A DNA stretch of 64,000 nucleotides. Origin: an uncultured Alteromonadaceae bacterium. GTDB lineage: Bacteria; Pseudomonadota; Gammaproteobacteria; Enterobacterales; Alteromonadaceae. Within the stretch, counting starts at the first letter, position 1, and each line of letters opens with the position of its first letter. Position numbers and translations under genes: made by a program. Shown piece by piece: positions 17,555 through 25,874 of this stretch. The stretch is from assembly GCA_947494925.1 (NCBI GenBank), contig CANLWS010000005.1, positions 62,001-126,000 on the forward strand. The letters are read 5' to 3'. The notes below the pieces were generated by a model. The model ran no database searches. It was not told the DNA's origin and saw only the letters and a program-made list of their open reading frames with translations.

Positions 17555-17950
17555 ATGTTGAAAATCGTTAACACCACAATCGCAATCGCCGCTCTTTCTT
17601 TCACTTTCGCACCTGCTGCAAATGCTAATGTGAATGATGCACTAGCGAATATCTGCACTATAGTAAAAGCAGATGACAAAGGTGAATTGCGTAAGAAAAT
17701 GAAAAAAGTTCAAAACGACTACAAATTAAAACTACAAGATTACTATACAGGTGTATCTTGTGGTGGTGAAAGCCTTATCCGCACGGCGTTCATAGCAAAC
17801 GCAGTAGACGCAGGCTCACTCTTGGTTAAGAAAATGCCAAAGAGCCAGTTAAACTCGCCTGAACAAGATGGCAAAACATTGCGTGCTTGGATTAATGAAC
17901 AAGGCATGATGGATTCACCTATCGCTGAAGTGCTGAATTCACGTATATAA
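17555..17950 (+). CDS. DUF3718-family secreted protein (copy 2)
   Basis: Paralogue of the gene at 13706, also 131 residues, with the same ribosome-binding region (GAGGAA) and start. The signal peptide ends A-N-A-N and differs from copy 1, but the mature part is nearly the same: the same two cysteines, the same K-A-D-D-K-x-E-L-R-K-K-M-K-K segment and the same C-terminus (AEVLNSRI). Changes are conservative. Family function unknown. The pair probably arose by a duplication that trapped, or was followed by insertion of, the M14 peptidase gene. Ends at its own terminator. Confidence 0.88.
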   Translation: MLKIVNTTIAIAALSFTFAPAANANVNDALANICTIVKADDKGELRKKMKKVQNDYKLKLQDYYTGVSCGGESLIRTAFIANAVDAGSLLVKKMPKSQLNSPEQDGKTLRAWINEQGMMDSPIAEVLNSRI

Positions 17951-17988
17951 GTTTCAACATGGATAGCAGGTTCACGACCTGTCCCTCG

Positions 17989-18016
17989 AAAACGGCTCCC
18001 TAGGGAGCCGTTTTTA
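17989..18016 (+). terminator. Rho-independent terminator after DUF3718 copy 2
   Basis: Self-complementary AACGGCTCCC/GGGAGCCGTT stem followed by TTTTT. Stronger version of the terminator after copy 1; the shared GGCTCC/GGAGCC core suggests a common origin. Confidence 0.9.
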
Positions 18017-18050
18017 TGTTCAAGGCTATTTAATCCCGAGTTCGGGCTAT

Positions 18051-18485
18051 CTAGATACTCGGATCTTCCGGGTGCGGGTGGCCGATACCTGATTCCAGAT
18101 ATTGCTTCAAGCTAACCACAAAGAAGTAACCCCACTTACTGTTGCAATGCATAAAGAATTCATCCTGACTGGGCCAGTCATTGTGAGCGAATTTCAGAAC
18201 AACGCCGTTTTCGACCTGCTCAATGCCAAATTCAAAAGCCCCCGTTTCCACCCAAGGTCCTTCCACACATTTCCAGGCAACCTTCTTGTTTTCTTCCAGC
18301 ACAGTGAATTCCATAGTCACTTTATTTTGTCCTTCGGGCCCAAATACAAATTTGGCCAAACCACCAATTCTGGGCTGTGAATCAGCTTGTGTCCACCAGC
18401 CACTAAGACCCTCTGAAGTTATTAATGCTTGATATAACTCTGCTGCAGAGGTGTTTATCGTGAGGCGATGTAAAATACTCGGCAT
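18051..18485 (-). CDS. SRPBCC (AHSA1-type) domain protein
   Basis: A 144-residue single-domain START/AHSA1 protein with the usual opening (a strand, then A-A-E-L-Y-Q-A-L-I-T-S-E-G-L-S-G-W-W) and a C-terminal long helix. These small cytoplasmic proteins bind hydrophobic ligands; the ligand is unknown. A strong AGGAGGG lies eight bases before the ATG. It has its own copy of the GTTAAC dyad 36 bp upstream of the start, so the local ArsR regulator may control it separately from the gene at 18574. Confidence 0.85.
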   Translation of the reverse strand: MPSILHRLTINTSAAELYQALITSEGLSGWWTQADSQPRIGGLAKFVFGPEGQNKVTMEFTVLEENKKVAWKCVEGPWVETGAFEFGIEQVENGVVLKFAHNDWPSQDEFFMHCNSKWGYFFVVSLKQYLESGIGHPHPEDPSI

Positions 18486-18520
18486 AGTGATGCCCTCCTA
18501 ATCTAATTAATTCAATTTAT

Positions 18521-18538
18521 GTTAACCAATCGGTTAAC
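18521..18538. promoter_or_regulatory. Dyad GTTAAC-N6-GTTAAC (site 2)
   Basis: Two GTTAAC half-sites separated by six bases, upstream of the second SRPBCC gene. The same half-sites with the same spacer occur at the arsR-like start (19364-19387). The spacing and repetition support an operator for the local ArsR protein. Confidence 0.6.
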
Positions 18539-18573
18539 TGTTAAGTTAAAAAAAACCAATCAATAACGACTGG

Positions 18574-19038
18574 TCAATTTAAAAATTTCGTCAGCTTTTG
18601 CAGGCTTTGCTCCCAACCAAAACGATGACCATTTACCGCCTGCTGATCAGGGAGTTTTTCGTGAACCAACACCAACTCTGTGCCTTCATCCTGTGAGCTA
18701 AGGGTGATTGAAACTAAGGTATCCGCATACCTCCCCGTGCTCCCTATACAATCCTGATCTGACAACATCCAGGTAAAAGACAATAAATTCGGACGCTCTA
18801 TTTGCACGTATTCGCCAAAATGATGTATCTCTGCACCACCTGCTGAGCGTAGCGATATGTTGTATTTTCCGCCGACTACTAATTCGCATCTTGAATTGAG
18901 CACTTCAAATCCTTCCGGACCGAACCATTGAGAGATGAACTCAGGTGTTGTCCATGCCGCAAAAACCTGCTCTACAGATGCGCTAAATACCCGTGTAATA
19001 GTCAGGCTGGCTGCAGCTGTTGTTGTTCCGTGTGACAC
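18574..19038 (-). CDS. SRPBCC (AHSA1-type) domain protein
   Basis: A 154-residue AHSA1-like protein with the family's opening motif (ITRVFSASVEQVFAAWTTPE) and F-G-P-E-G-F shortly after. It starts with GTG at 19038, with AAGGAG eight bases upstream, and follows the ArsR-type regulator with one base between stop and start. ArsR plus AHSA1 operons are widespread; the role is usually undefined. It shares only distant similarity with the second SRPBCC protein downstream. Confidence 0.87.
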   Translation of the reverse strand: MSHGTTTAAASLTITRVFSASVEQVFAAWTTPEFISQWFGPEGFEVLNSRCELVVGGKYNISLRSAGGAEIHHFGEYVQIERPNLLSFTWMLSDQDCIGSTGRYADTLVSITLSSQDEGTELVLVHEKLPDQQAVNGHRFGWEQSLQKLTKFLN

Positions 19039-19039
19039 C

Positions 19040-19375
19040 TTACTCTCCTTTCCGGGACGTTAAAAATTCATCAAGGCCATCCAATTTTTTGCTCCAGAAT
19101 TTTTCGTAGAACGCGAGCCAATCTGCCACTTCTGAAAGCGGTGAACTGGTCAATCGACAAATATGTGTTCTGCCTTGAACACTTCTTTTCATCAGACCTG
19201 CAGATTCAAGGACCTTCAAATGCTTGGTGATCGCTGGCTTAGACATGTTGAATGGTTCTGCCAATTCCCAAACAGGCATTTCCCGTTCCGCCAGACGAGA
19301 CAACATTTCTCGTCTGGTTGCATCCGACAAGGCTGAAAATATCTGGTCGAGTTGTTTAATATCATTGTTAACCAT
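19040..19375 (-). CDS. ArsR-family winged-helix regulator
   Basis: A 111-residue repressor-like protein with the ArsR core: SDATRREMLSRLAEREMPV, then the recognition helix in F-N-M-S-K-P-A-I-T-K-H-L-K-V-L. There is no cysteine pair for metal sensing, which fits the non-metal subgroup linked to AHSA1 proteins. Its start codon lies in the centre of a perfect dyad (19364-19387), so binding there would block its own expression. It is first in the operon with the SRPBCC gene at 18574. Confidence 0.9.
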   Translation of the reverse strand: MVNNDIKQLDQIFSALSDATRREMLSRLAEREMPVWELAEPFNMSKPAITKHLKVLESAGLMKRSVQGRTHICRLTSSPLSEVADWLAFYEKFWSKKLDGLDEFLTSRKGE

Positions 19376-19387
19376 AGAGTTAACAAT
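19364..19387. promoter_or_regulatory. Dyad ATTGTTAAC-N6-GTTAACAAT (site 1)
   Basis: Perfect 9-bp inverted repeat with a six-base centre. The centre contains the start codon of the ArsR gene (19373-19375). Its GTTAAC-N6-GTTAAC core is repeated at 18521-18538. Confidence 0.65.
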
Positions 19388-19510
19388 AATTCTAAACCAT
19401 CATCTCGTCAAGTGAATTTGCAGGAAGATGTATCAAGGAGAATTCTGCGCTAGACTGCGCAGAAAGAAATACGCTTCAATTTAATTTTATTCAATTTAAT
19501 AAGGTCAGTG

Positions 19511-19921
19511 ATGAACAAGGAAAACAACGGAGCCGAGCTTGAATGGGTGACACTGCAGAATCAGCAGGATAGTTACGAAAAGTACTCTTTGCTGATAAAG
19601 CTGGCCAACTTCGCGTTGATTTCTACACTCCTGTTTTCTCATTACAATAGTCAGCTGCTGCCTTTGTTGAGTGCAGCTCTGTGGCTGCAGGATGCAATAT
19701 GGAAAACATTCCAGAACAGGATAAGTGATCGTTTGTTTGACATTGAAAAATACATTCAAACTCCTGAAAATCAACAATCAATGCAATTCAATACCCGTTG
19801 GCTGGAAACGCGCCCTTCAACAACGGGCCTGGTAGTTGAATATGCCAAGCAAGCCATCAAACCCACAATGATATTTCCTCATGGATTTCTGTTAATACTT
19901 GCTGTTCTGGCAGTTAGGTAA
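19511..19921 (+). CDS. Hypothetical membrane protein
   Basis: A 136-residue protein with two hydrophobic stretches: a broken one at about residues 30-60 (LIKLANFALISTLLFSH, then LLPLLSAALWLQ) and one at the C-terminus (FPHGFLLILAVLAVR). I do not recognise a family. The ATG at 19511 is preferred over the overlapping GTG at 19508, since AAGG (19501-19504) then has a six-base spacer. It stands alone, convergent with the BPSS1780-like gene. Confidence 0.6.
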   Translation: MNKENNGAELEWVTLQNQQDSYEKYSLLIKLANFALISTLLFSHYNSQLLPLLSAALWLQDAIWKTFQNRISDRLFDIEKYIQTPENQQSMQFNTRWLETRPSTTGLVVEYAKQAIKPTMIFPHGFLLILAVLAVR

Positions 19922-19949
19922 ACCCGACTTGGGGTTATGTAACCTCAGG

Positions 19950-20717
19950 TTATGTAGGTAGATCGGTAGAATTTTCTTCCCAGTAAATATCCCGATAAGA
20001 AGTGTAAATAGAGGTGTAAGTTACCGGCACAATTACCAGATAGGCTAAGCCAAAGGTGAAGACTCCTGCAACATACAATGCAGTAAGCAACAGGCCATAG
20101 ATCAAAAATGGCAGGGCATTCTTAACGCAGCCAATCACACTCAATTTTAGTGCCTCAAAAACAGGCACATCATCTAGAACAATAAGTGCCGGTGCAAACC
20201 AGGAAGCCATCATGATAGGTAAGGTAAACACAAGTGCTACAAGAGTGGACTTCATAAACGCTAATTGATCAATCTCGCCTGGCAACTCAGAACCTTGATT
20301 AAACTTAACGGTAAAGTAATCTTCACCTACAACAAGATAGGCCACCAGGTTACTGGCTACTGCCAGCAACAGAGATAAGGTAACCAACTTTTTAAAATGT
20401 TGCGGCGTAAAACCCGCAAGCAAGTATCTGACATCAAAGCTGCCTCCGCTGCTCGCTGCGTGACTTCCGAGTATTAGTCCACCAATCCAGATGTAGGTGG
20501 TCAACATGCCTACAATTTGTCCCACGTAAGGGATCAAACTAAGTACAAGAGCTCCGAGAACCACGATCACCACAGTCAACATCCAAGCACCTGGCGACAT
20601 TTTAAATAACTCGAACCCTTTCACTATCCAGCTAAGGCCATGACCGGTAGGGCGAAATTGCGGACCAACGAACTGCGCTTCATTATGATTCTGAGGCGTT
20701 GGAGGTGTATTTTCCAT
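19950..20717 (-). CDS. BPSS1780-family membrane protein
   Basis: A 255-residue membrane protein with about six helices and a proline-rich, soluble N-terminus (MENTPPTPQNHN). The segment G-L-S-W-I-V-K-G-F-E-L-F-K-M-S-P-G-A-W matches the start of the BPSS1780 group, whose function is unknown. The ATG at 20717 has TAGGAAA just upstream; the frame extends back to 20771 but that part has no ribosome-binding site. No operon partner is evident. Confidence 0.7.
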   Translation of the reverse strand: MENTPPTPQNHNEAQFVGPQFRPTGHGLSWIVKGFELFKMSPGAWMLTVVIVVLGALVLSLIPYVGQIVGMLTTYIWIGGLILGSHAASSGGSFDVRYLLAGFTPQHFKKLVTLSLLLAVASNLVAYLVVGEDYFTVKFNQGSELPGEIDQLAFMKSTLVALVFTLPIMMASWFAPALIVLDDVPVFEALKLSVIGCVKNALPFLIYGLLLTALYVAGVFTFGLAYLVIVPVTYTSIYTSYRDIYWEENSTDLPT

Positions 20718-20870
20718 TAAATATTTCCTAACTTTCTTTATCAGACAGAATATATCAGTTCGCCCCAACATAGCGGTAGTGCTATTCCAATTTCATTCCA
20801 ACAATGCCGGCTTTTTAACCGCTAACCCCCTAACTTTTATGCTCCTTGTCATATTTAATTGAATCAATAC

Positions 20871-20893
20871 AAAAAACCCGGCCTGAGCCGGGA
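20871..20893 (-). terminator. Rho-independent terminator of the ABC/TonB operon
   Basis: Read on the minus strand: stem CCCGGC/GCCGGG with a four-base loop, then six T. It lies about 90 bp past the stop codon of the TonB-receptor gene. Confidence 0.85.
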
Positions 20894-20903
20894 TTTCTGA
20901 ATA

Positions 20904-20967
20904 ATACCAATTCACATTGGTATGACTTGGATGGCTAACATGGAGTCGTCAATATGACGGCTCCAAA
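20904..20967. repeat. Two adjacent hairpins, possible REP-like element
   Basis: First hairpin: perfect ATACCAAT-TCAC-ATTGGTAT at 20904-20923. Second, around 20941-20967: TGGAG-x-CGTC facing GACG-x-CTCCA with one mismatch. They sit between the TonB-receptor stop and its terminator. The first sequence resembles short palindromes that I recall as common in Alteromonadales genomes, but I cannot confirm this. Confidence 0.35.
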
Positions 20968-20982
20968 CGATACTATTCCATC

Positions 20983-23091
20983 CTAAAAATTATATGTCGC
21001 CGACACTCTCAAACTTCGTGGAGTACCAGGTTGAATCCATACGTCTGCGAATGAATTGGTGTAATAGGTCTCATCAAAAAGATTATCCACTTCAGCACGC
21101 ACCTGTATATCGTCAGTCACGTCATAGGTAACAAACGCCCGCGCAATTGTGTAGCTGGGAAGGTCGAAGTCGACACCAAAAAAGCCGTTTCTTTCGTCTA
21201 CATACAACAAGCCTCCCCCGTACTCCAAAGGCCTTCCTGAGACCGCTGTCTGCTTAACTAGTTGCAGGCTTAGCTGCTGCTCTGGAATATTCAAAAGCGG
21301 ACTGCCTGCCTCAACGGTAAAACCAAAATTAGCGTCAAAGAATGCATTTTTGGTTTCTGCGTCTACGTAAGCGTAAGAGGCCCAAAGATTCAATCCATCG
21401 GCAAGTTCACCATTCAAGTCAATTTCAAAGCCTCGACTTTCCGCTTCACCAATTGCAGCACTGGTAAAGGCCTCTGGATCATCTACAACAAGTATGTTGT
21501 CCTGCTCAACCTGGAACACGGCAATAGTGCCAAACAGCGCACCATCATTTAATGAAAATTTTATTCCGGCTTCGATAGAAGTAGACTGGTTTGGTTCAAA
21601 GCCATTACCGTCTGCATCAGTACCTGATAACGGGCGGAAGTTCTCGCCGTATGCAGCATATACGGACGTTGCCTCTGTCACTTCGTAAACCACACCAAAT
21701 TGTGGACTAATCCGGCTTTCATTTTGCTCAGCGATAGTCCCAGATCTGCGATTGTTGAGTACTTGTTCGTAATCGTCATATCGTGCGCCAATACGGATAT
21801 CCAGTTTTTCGGTCAGGCTGATCTGATCTTGCACAAACAGGCCAACCGATTCCTGCGTCTCAACCCGGTCTGTATTCGGACCAGGTTCAGGTAATGGATA
21901 AGCACCATACACGGGGTCAAATACGTTGATAAATTGATCGCCACGTACTCTTAAAAATACCTGATCGTTTTCAAATTTGTCGGAATCGATCCCAATGATA
22001 AGTCGATGTTTCAGTCCACCTAGTTCAACATCTCCGGTGACTTCTGCGCGAAAAACGTGGTAGGTTGCATCATAATCCCGAGTCCGACGAAAGCGGTTTA
22101 TTTCGCCATCAATGACTTCACCAAAACCTGTTTCAGTTGCAGCCCCTTCTAAGGAAGTATCGCGGTAATTAAACCCTAAAAGACCGCTCCAGTTGTCATT
22201 AAAATCATGTTGAAATTCCAACTGATGCCCAAGTACATCGGCTTCCATCGGACCATCGCCAGGCTCACCTAAAAAGCGGCTTTCAGGGATCAATCCAAGC
22301 TCGCCATCTATGGCAATAACGCCGCGGTCAAACGGGACTTCCTGATGGCTATATTCAAGTTCATAAATCAATTGGCTCTTGTCGCTCACTCGCCACGCAA
22401 TAGAAGGACTAAACCCCTGCTTGGTTGTTTCGATAGTGTCACGGAAGCTCTCTGCATCCTCATAGAAACCCACTAAACGAATTGCCACTGAATCTGATAG
22501 CGGCGTGGTGTAATCCAGATCCATACGATAGGTATCATAACTCCCCACCGATAGCCGCAATTCACCGTCCGTATCAAAGGTTGGACGTTTGGTGACAAGG
22601 TTTACCGTCCCGCCAGGTTCACCTCGGCCAAAAAGTGCTGCTCGAGGGCCTTTCAAAACCTCCACCGACTCGATACCAGACAGATCTCGTGCTCCACCAA
22701 AACCTCTTCCTGCATTGAACCCGTTGACCAGATAATTACTTGGCAGGTTTTCATCACCAACAAATCCTCGCAATGCGAAGCTGTTCCACAGACCACCAAA
22801 ATTGTTCTGTCTGGCAACTGAAGTCGAAAGGTCCAGTGCTTGGCTCAGATCAATAGCACCGGCATTTTGAAGAGCGGCAGAATCTATTGACAATTCCGAC
22901 TGTGGTGTCTCTAACGGCGCAAAATTGCCTTGGTATGCCTGACGAGTCCCAATGACTGTTACTTTTTCAATATCGTTTTGGGTTGCACTTTGACTTTCTT
23001 CGGCGGATACGACATCTGCCTGAGATTGAGCCGCGCAGAGTAAGCACGCACAAAGATAGGAGAGCTTAAGCCGTTTTTTATTGTTATTCAT
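20983..23091 (-). CDS. TonB-dependent siderophore-type receptor
   Basis: Outer-membrane active transporter of 702 residues. A signal peptide ends near residue 25 (A-A-Q-S-Q-A). A TonB-box-like stretch (I-E-K-V-T-V-I-G) precedes the plug, which contains V-E-V-L-K-G-P-R-A-A-L-F-G-R-G-E-P-G-G-T-V-N: the siderophore-receptor subgroup pattern. The barrel ends in S-A-T-Y-N-F with the terminal Phe. It is the last gene of a four-gene operon with an ABC ATPase and two DUF3526 permeases (10-bp gap to the preceding stop). Ligand unknown: a metal complex is likely from the family; zinc is suggested only by the operator-like palindrome upstream. Confidence 0.9.
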   Translation of the reverse strand: MNNNKKRLKLSYLCACLLCAAQSQADVVSAEESQSATQNDIEKVTVIGTRQAYQGNFAPLETPQSELSIDSAALQNAGAIDLSQALDLSTSVARQNNFGGLWNSFALRGFVGDENLPSNYLVNGFNAGRGFGGARDLSGIESVEVLKGPRAALFGRGEPGGTVNLVTKRPTFDTDGELRLSVGSYDTYRMDLDYTTPLSDSVAIRLVGFYEDAESFRDTIETTKQGFSPSIAWRVSDKSQLIYELEYSHQEVPFDRGVIAIDGELGLIPESRFLGEPGDGPMEADVLGHQLEFQHDFNDNWSGLLGFNYRDTSLEGAATETGFGEVIDGEINRFRRTRDYDATYHVFRAEVTGDVELGGLKHRLIIGIDSDKFENDQVFLRVRGDQFINVFDPVYGAYPLPEPGPNTDRVETQESVGLFVQDQISLTEKLDIRIGARYDDYEQVLNNRRSGTIAEQNESRISPQFGVVYEVTEATSVYAAYGENFRPLSGTDADGNGFEPNQSTSIEAGIKFSLNDGALFGTIAVFQVEQDNILVVDDPEAFTSAAIGEAESRGFEIDLNGELADGLNLWASYAYVDAETKNAFFDANFGFTVEAGSPLLNIPEQQLSLQLVKQTAVSGRPLEYGGGLLYVDERNGFFGVDFDLPSYTIARAFVTYDVTDDIQVRAEVDNLFDETYYTNSFADVWIQPGTPRSLRVSATYNF

Positions 23092-23100
23092 GGATAAACC

Positions 23101-24429
23101 TTATCGAGCAATTGAATGGATTTGCGGTGCAGAGCCGGCACCACTTGCACTTTGACCTTCTGGCCAGTTCTGAACGACATCGTCAAAGCTTGGCATTGCT
23201 GCCAAACCGGCTTTGTCAATTTCGGGTTGCGTAAACAACCAAGGGTAATAAAACAGACGTAGTTGTTTATGAAATTCGCGAATTTGTTGCTCATATTCGA
23301 ATGCCGCCACGGCATCTGTGTTAGCAATGTGTGTCAAATGACGTTGCAACAATAAAGGCGGCGAGAAGAAAGAGACGTAGCCAGCTAACTCATATTTGCG
23401 TTTAGCTGCGGTCTGGTATTCCTGGGATAATGAAGCGGCAGTCTGATCACCCACCTGCTGAAATGCGTAATACCACTTCCACTCAAACATACTTTGCATT
23501 TCTACATGATTTTTCCACTTTGGGTGAGTTGCTATAAAGGCATCCATAGTCGTTTTCTTAGGAAGATCCCATGCGTCATTAACTGCCTCTCGTTGAGTTA
23601 GGACAATTTCTCCCCCTTCAGGCGCATGAATAGTTTGGTTAATTGCCAGATCACCGAGAATAGGAATAACAAAAGTCAGTAACACCCATACACCAATTAG
23701 ACCTGATGCAACTCGAGGCGCACTGCTGGCACGTTTGCCCCACCAGACGCTTAACACTGTCCAAAAAACGAGGTAAACGACACACCACAACGAAGTTAAC
23801 AAAACGCTCACTCCAGATGTCCCACTAAGCCAGGTGCTAACATAAAGAGGCACCATTAAACACACAAGAACTGAACAAAAACGCACGGCCACACGTGCGC
23901 CCCACAACGCAAAAGACGACCTCGCAGTGGTGACCAGCAGATCATGCCTGCCGCTTGTGCGCTCACTGGCATACAGATCGTGAAATAGCAGTATGATCAA
24001 AAGTGGCGCCAGGGCACTGAGTACGAATACAAAATCAATTTTTCCCGCTTGTGCAAGTTCAGCGTTTTGTGCATCGCTTTCGTAAATTTGTCCTTCTAGC
24101 GCGAGCATTCTGATGCGGTGTTTCCATGGATAAATGTCACGCTCTCCCAGAGCGGCGAATGCCAAATCAGACGGAGGCGAATAGGTCAGGTGAAAACTGT
24201 AATAAGCAAGTAACCCAACGTCATTATACTTCGCTTGTGCATCTGATCGGTCTTCGTTGTCTGCGAGCTTTAAGCGGTCTATTGTCTGGAGTTGTTGATC
24301 AACTTCATTCAGTCCACTGATCACCGAAAAGCCGGAAATCAAAAAGGTACATACCAGCAATACCAGTATGTATCGTTGACGAAGCATAAATTGCCATTCC
24401 CGGTAGAGCTGTTCAGGTAGATAACTCAT
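23101..24429 (-). CDS. ABC-2 type permease, DUF3526 family (second permease)
   Basis: A 442-residue inner-membrane protein with one N-terminal helix, a long periplasmic domain (about residues 40-130), then five further helices, the second of which ends in L-F-H-D-L-Y-A-S-E-R-T-S-G. This is the NosY-like ABC-2 architecture of DUF3526 permeases. The long C-terminal tail after residue 370 is unusual and ends in a Ser/Gly-rich stretch. Its start overlaps the stop of the preceding permease gene (ATGA), and the TonB receptor follows. It should form a heterodimeric channel with the other permease; direction and cargo are unknown. Confidence 0.85.
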   Translation of the reverse strand: MSYLPEQLYREWQFMLRQRYILVLLVCTFLISGFSVISGLNEVDQQLQTIDRLKLADNEDRSDAQAKYNDVGLLAYYSFHLTYSPPSDLAFAALGERDIYPWKHRIRMLALEGQIYESDAQNAELAQAGKIDFVFVLSALAPLLIILLFHDLYASERTSGRHDLLVTTARSSFALWGARVAVRFCSVLVCLMVPLYVSTWLSGTSGVSVLLTSLWCVVYLVFWTVLSVWWGKRASSAPRVASGLIGVWVLLTFVIPILGDLAINQTIHAPEGGEIVLTQREAVNDAWDLPKKTTMDAFIATHPKWKNHVEMQSMFEWKWYYAFQQVGDQTAASLSQEYQTAAKRKYELAGYVSFFSPPLLLQRHLTHIANTDAVAAFEYEQQIREFHKQLRLFYYPWLFTQPEIDKAGLAAMPSFDDVVQNWPEGQSASGAGSAPQIHSIAR

Positions 24430-25874
24430 AGCGTTTGCCTCCCTGCCAACCGAATCAGCCCCACCAGGACGGCAATCCAGATAATGAGTTGGAAAAATGA
24501 ATCTGTAGATCGTTGCAGGCGCACTTCACCGGGATCAGCGGTAAAGTTGAAGTCTTGTAAGACCTGCCAATTCTCTGCACCAATACGCGCCTTTTTTGTT
24601 GCGGCTTCATCAACGTTACGATTGATATCATCCTGGTAACTCAGTTTTTCAACATGAGCTGTGTTTAACGCTTGCACAAAGTTGAATCTGAGAGCTTCAG
24701 TTTCGCGCATAAACCGATGGTGAGTTTCAATACTGGTGCCTGCGCTAATCATGGACAATGAACGAATCGCAACCATGGGTGACAGCCAGCCAAAATTTCG
24801 TGACAGCAGGGTTTGTGACAGTTCCTGAGACATACTTTCCTCAGCGAATTTATTCAGTACTTTGGTTAGTTCAGCTTCAGATTCACGAGCAACCACACCT
24901 CGGAAATTGACTGGTAAATCTTCCACTGTGTCAACACCGTGCTGTTCCAGCAAAGACGCTTTAAGCTTGGCAAATGCAGGATCCGCAGCATTATGGCCAT
25001 CTCCTAATTGCCGCAATTGGGCAATCACTGCGAAGTCTGTTTCCAATTTACCTATAGTTGGAACAGTGGTCGCGGCGGTCGTGCTGGCAATTCTGGGCAT
25101 GACGACACACATTAATATCCAGACGAACGCGAGTGCGGTAAAACTCTCGCTTTTTTTGGAAAATACGCTGGAAAACAGTAGAACAACCAGGGACCACACG
25201 AGCAAATAAAGGACATAACCGAGCAAGAAGCCTACCGCGATCACCACACTCTCGCCCTGTGAAATTGCCAAAACTCCTGATATCACCAGAGGCAACATAA
25301 TCACGGTGACTACCGATAACAAGGCCAAACCCTTACCCGCAATTATGGTGTATATCGAGGTCCCCTGTGACAATATAAAGCTGAGTGTTTGTGATTCACG
25401 TTCGCGGCTGACAGCGCTGTAGCCGATCAAAATCAGCAGCAAAGGGACAAGCATTTGGACAATAAAAGCTGGAGATAAACTGCCCAGTTTCGTCAGTGCC
25501 GTACCTTGTCGTTGGTCTGCAAACATCGCGCTATTTTGACGATGTCCTTCCAGAAAAATTGAGTTACCGGTGTAAGCATCTACGCCAGGATCTAAAGTAC
25601 TCAGAGGTGAAGGTACTCTGAATGCATAGTGGCCATAGTGCACCATACGGTGAGGGTGTCTGTCAGGCTGGTCAGTAAAGGTTTCTTCCGCGGTATTTTG
25701 TAACGATTGCCTTTGATGGTTTAACTCTGTCATATTGATAGCGGTCACTATCACAGAAGACAGTGTCAGCAATATCCCGATGACTAACACAGACAAAGCT
25801 AACTTTGAGCGAACCCAATATCGCAATTCGTCCTTAGCAACCGTCAGTACCTGCGTAATGCCGTTAGCGCTCAT
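24426..25874 (-). CDS. ABC-2 type permease, DUF3526 family (first permease)
   Basis: A 482-residue inner-membrane permease with the same plan as its neighbour: N-terminal helix, periplasmic domain, then helices including Y-S-A-V-S-R-E-R-E-S-Q-T-L-S-F. The first periplasmic segment has a cluster of histidines (H73, H75, H79, H82), which could bind a metal, though a similar HxR/HYG pattern may simply be a family trait. Both its ends overlap neighbouring genes by 4 bp (ATGA). Probably pairs with the downstream permease and the upstream ATPase. Confidence 0.85.
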   Translation of the reverse strand: MSANGITQVLTVAKDELRYWVRSKLALSVLVIGILLTLSSVIVTAINMTELNHQRQSLQNTAEETFTDQPDRHPHRMVHYGHYAFRVPSPLSTLDPGVDAYTGNSIFLEGHRQNSAMFADQRQGTALTKLGSLSPAFIVQMLVPLLLILIGYSAVSRERESQTLSFILSQGTSIYTIIAGKGLALLSVVTVIMLPLVISGVLAISQGESVVIAVGFLLGYVLYLLVWSLVVLLFSSVFSKKSESFTALAFVWILMCVVMPRIASTTAATTVPTIGKLETDFAVIAQLRQLGDGHNAADPAFAKLKASLLEQHGVDTVEDLPVNFRGVVARESEAELTKVLNKFAEESMSQELSQTLLSRNFGWLSPMVAIRSLSMISAGTSIETHHRFMRETEALRFNFVQALNTAHVEKLSYQDDINRNVDEAATKKARIGAENWQVLQDFNFTADPGEVRLQRSTDSFFQLIIWIAVLVGLIRLAGRQTL

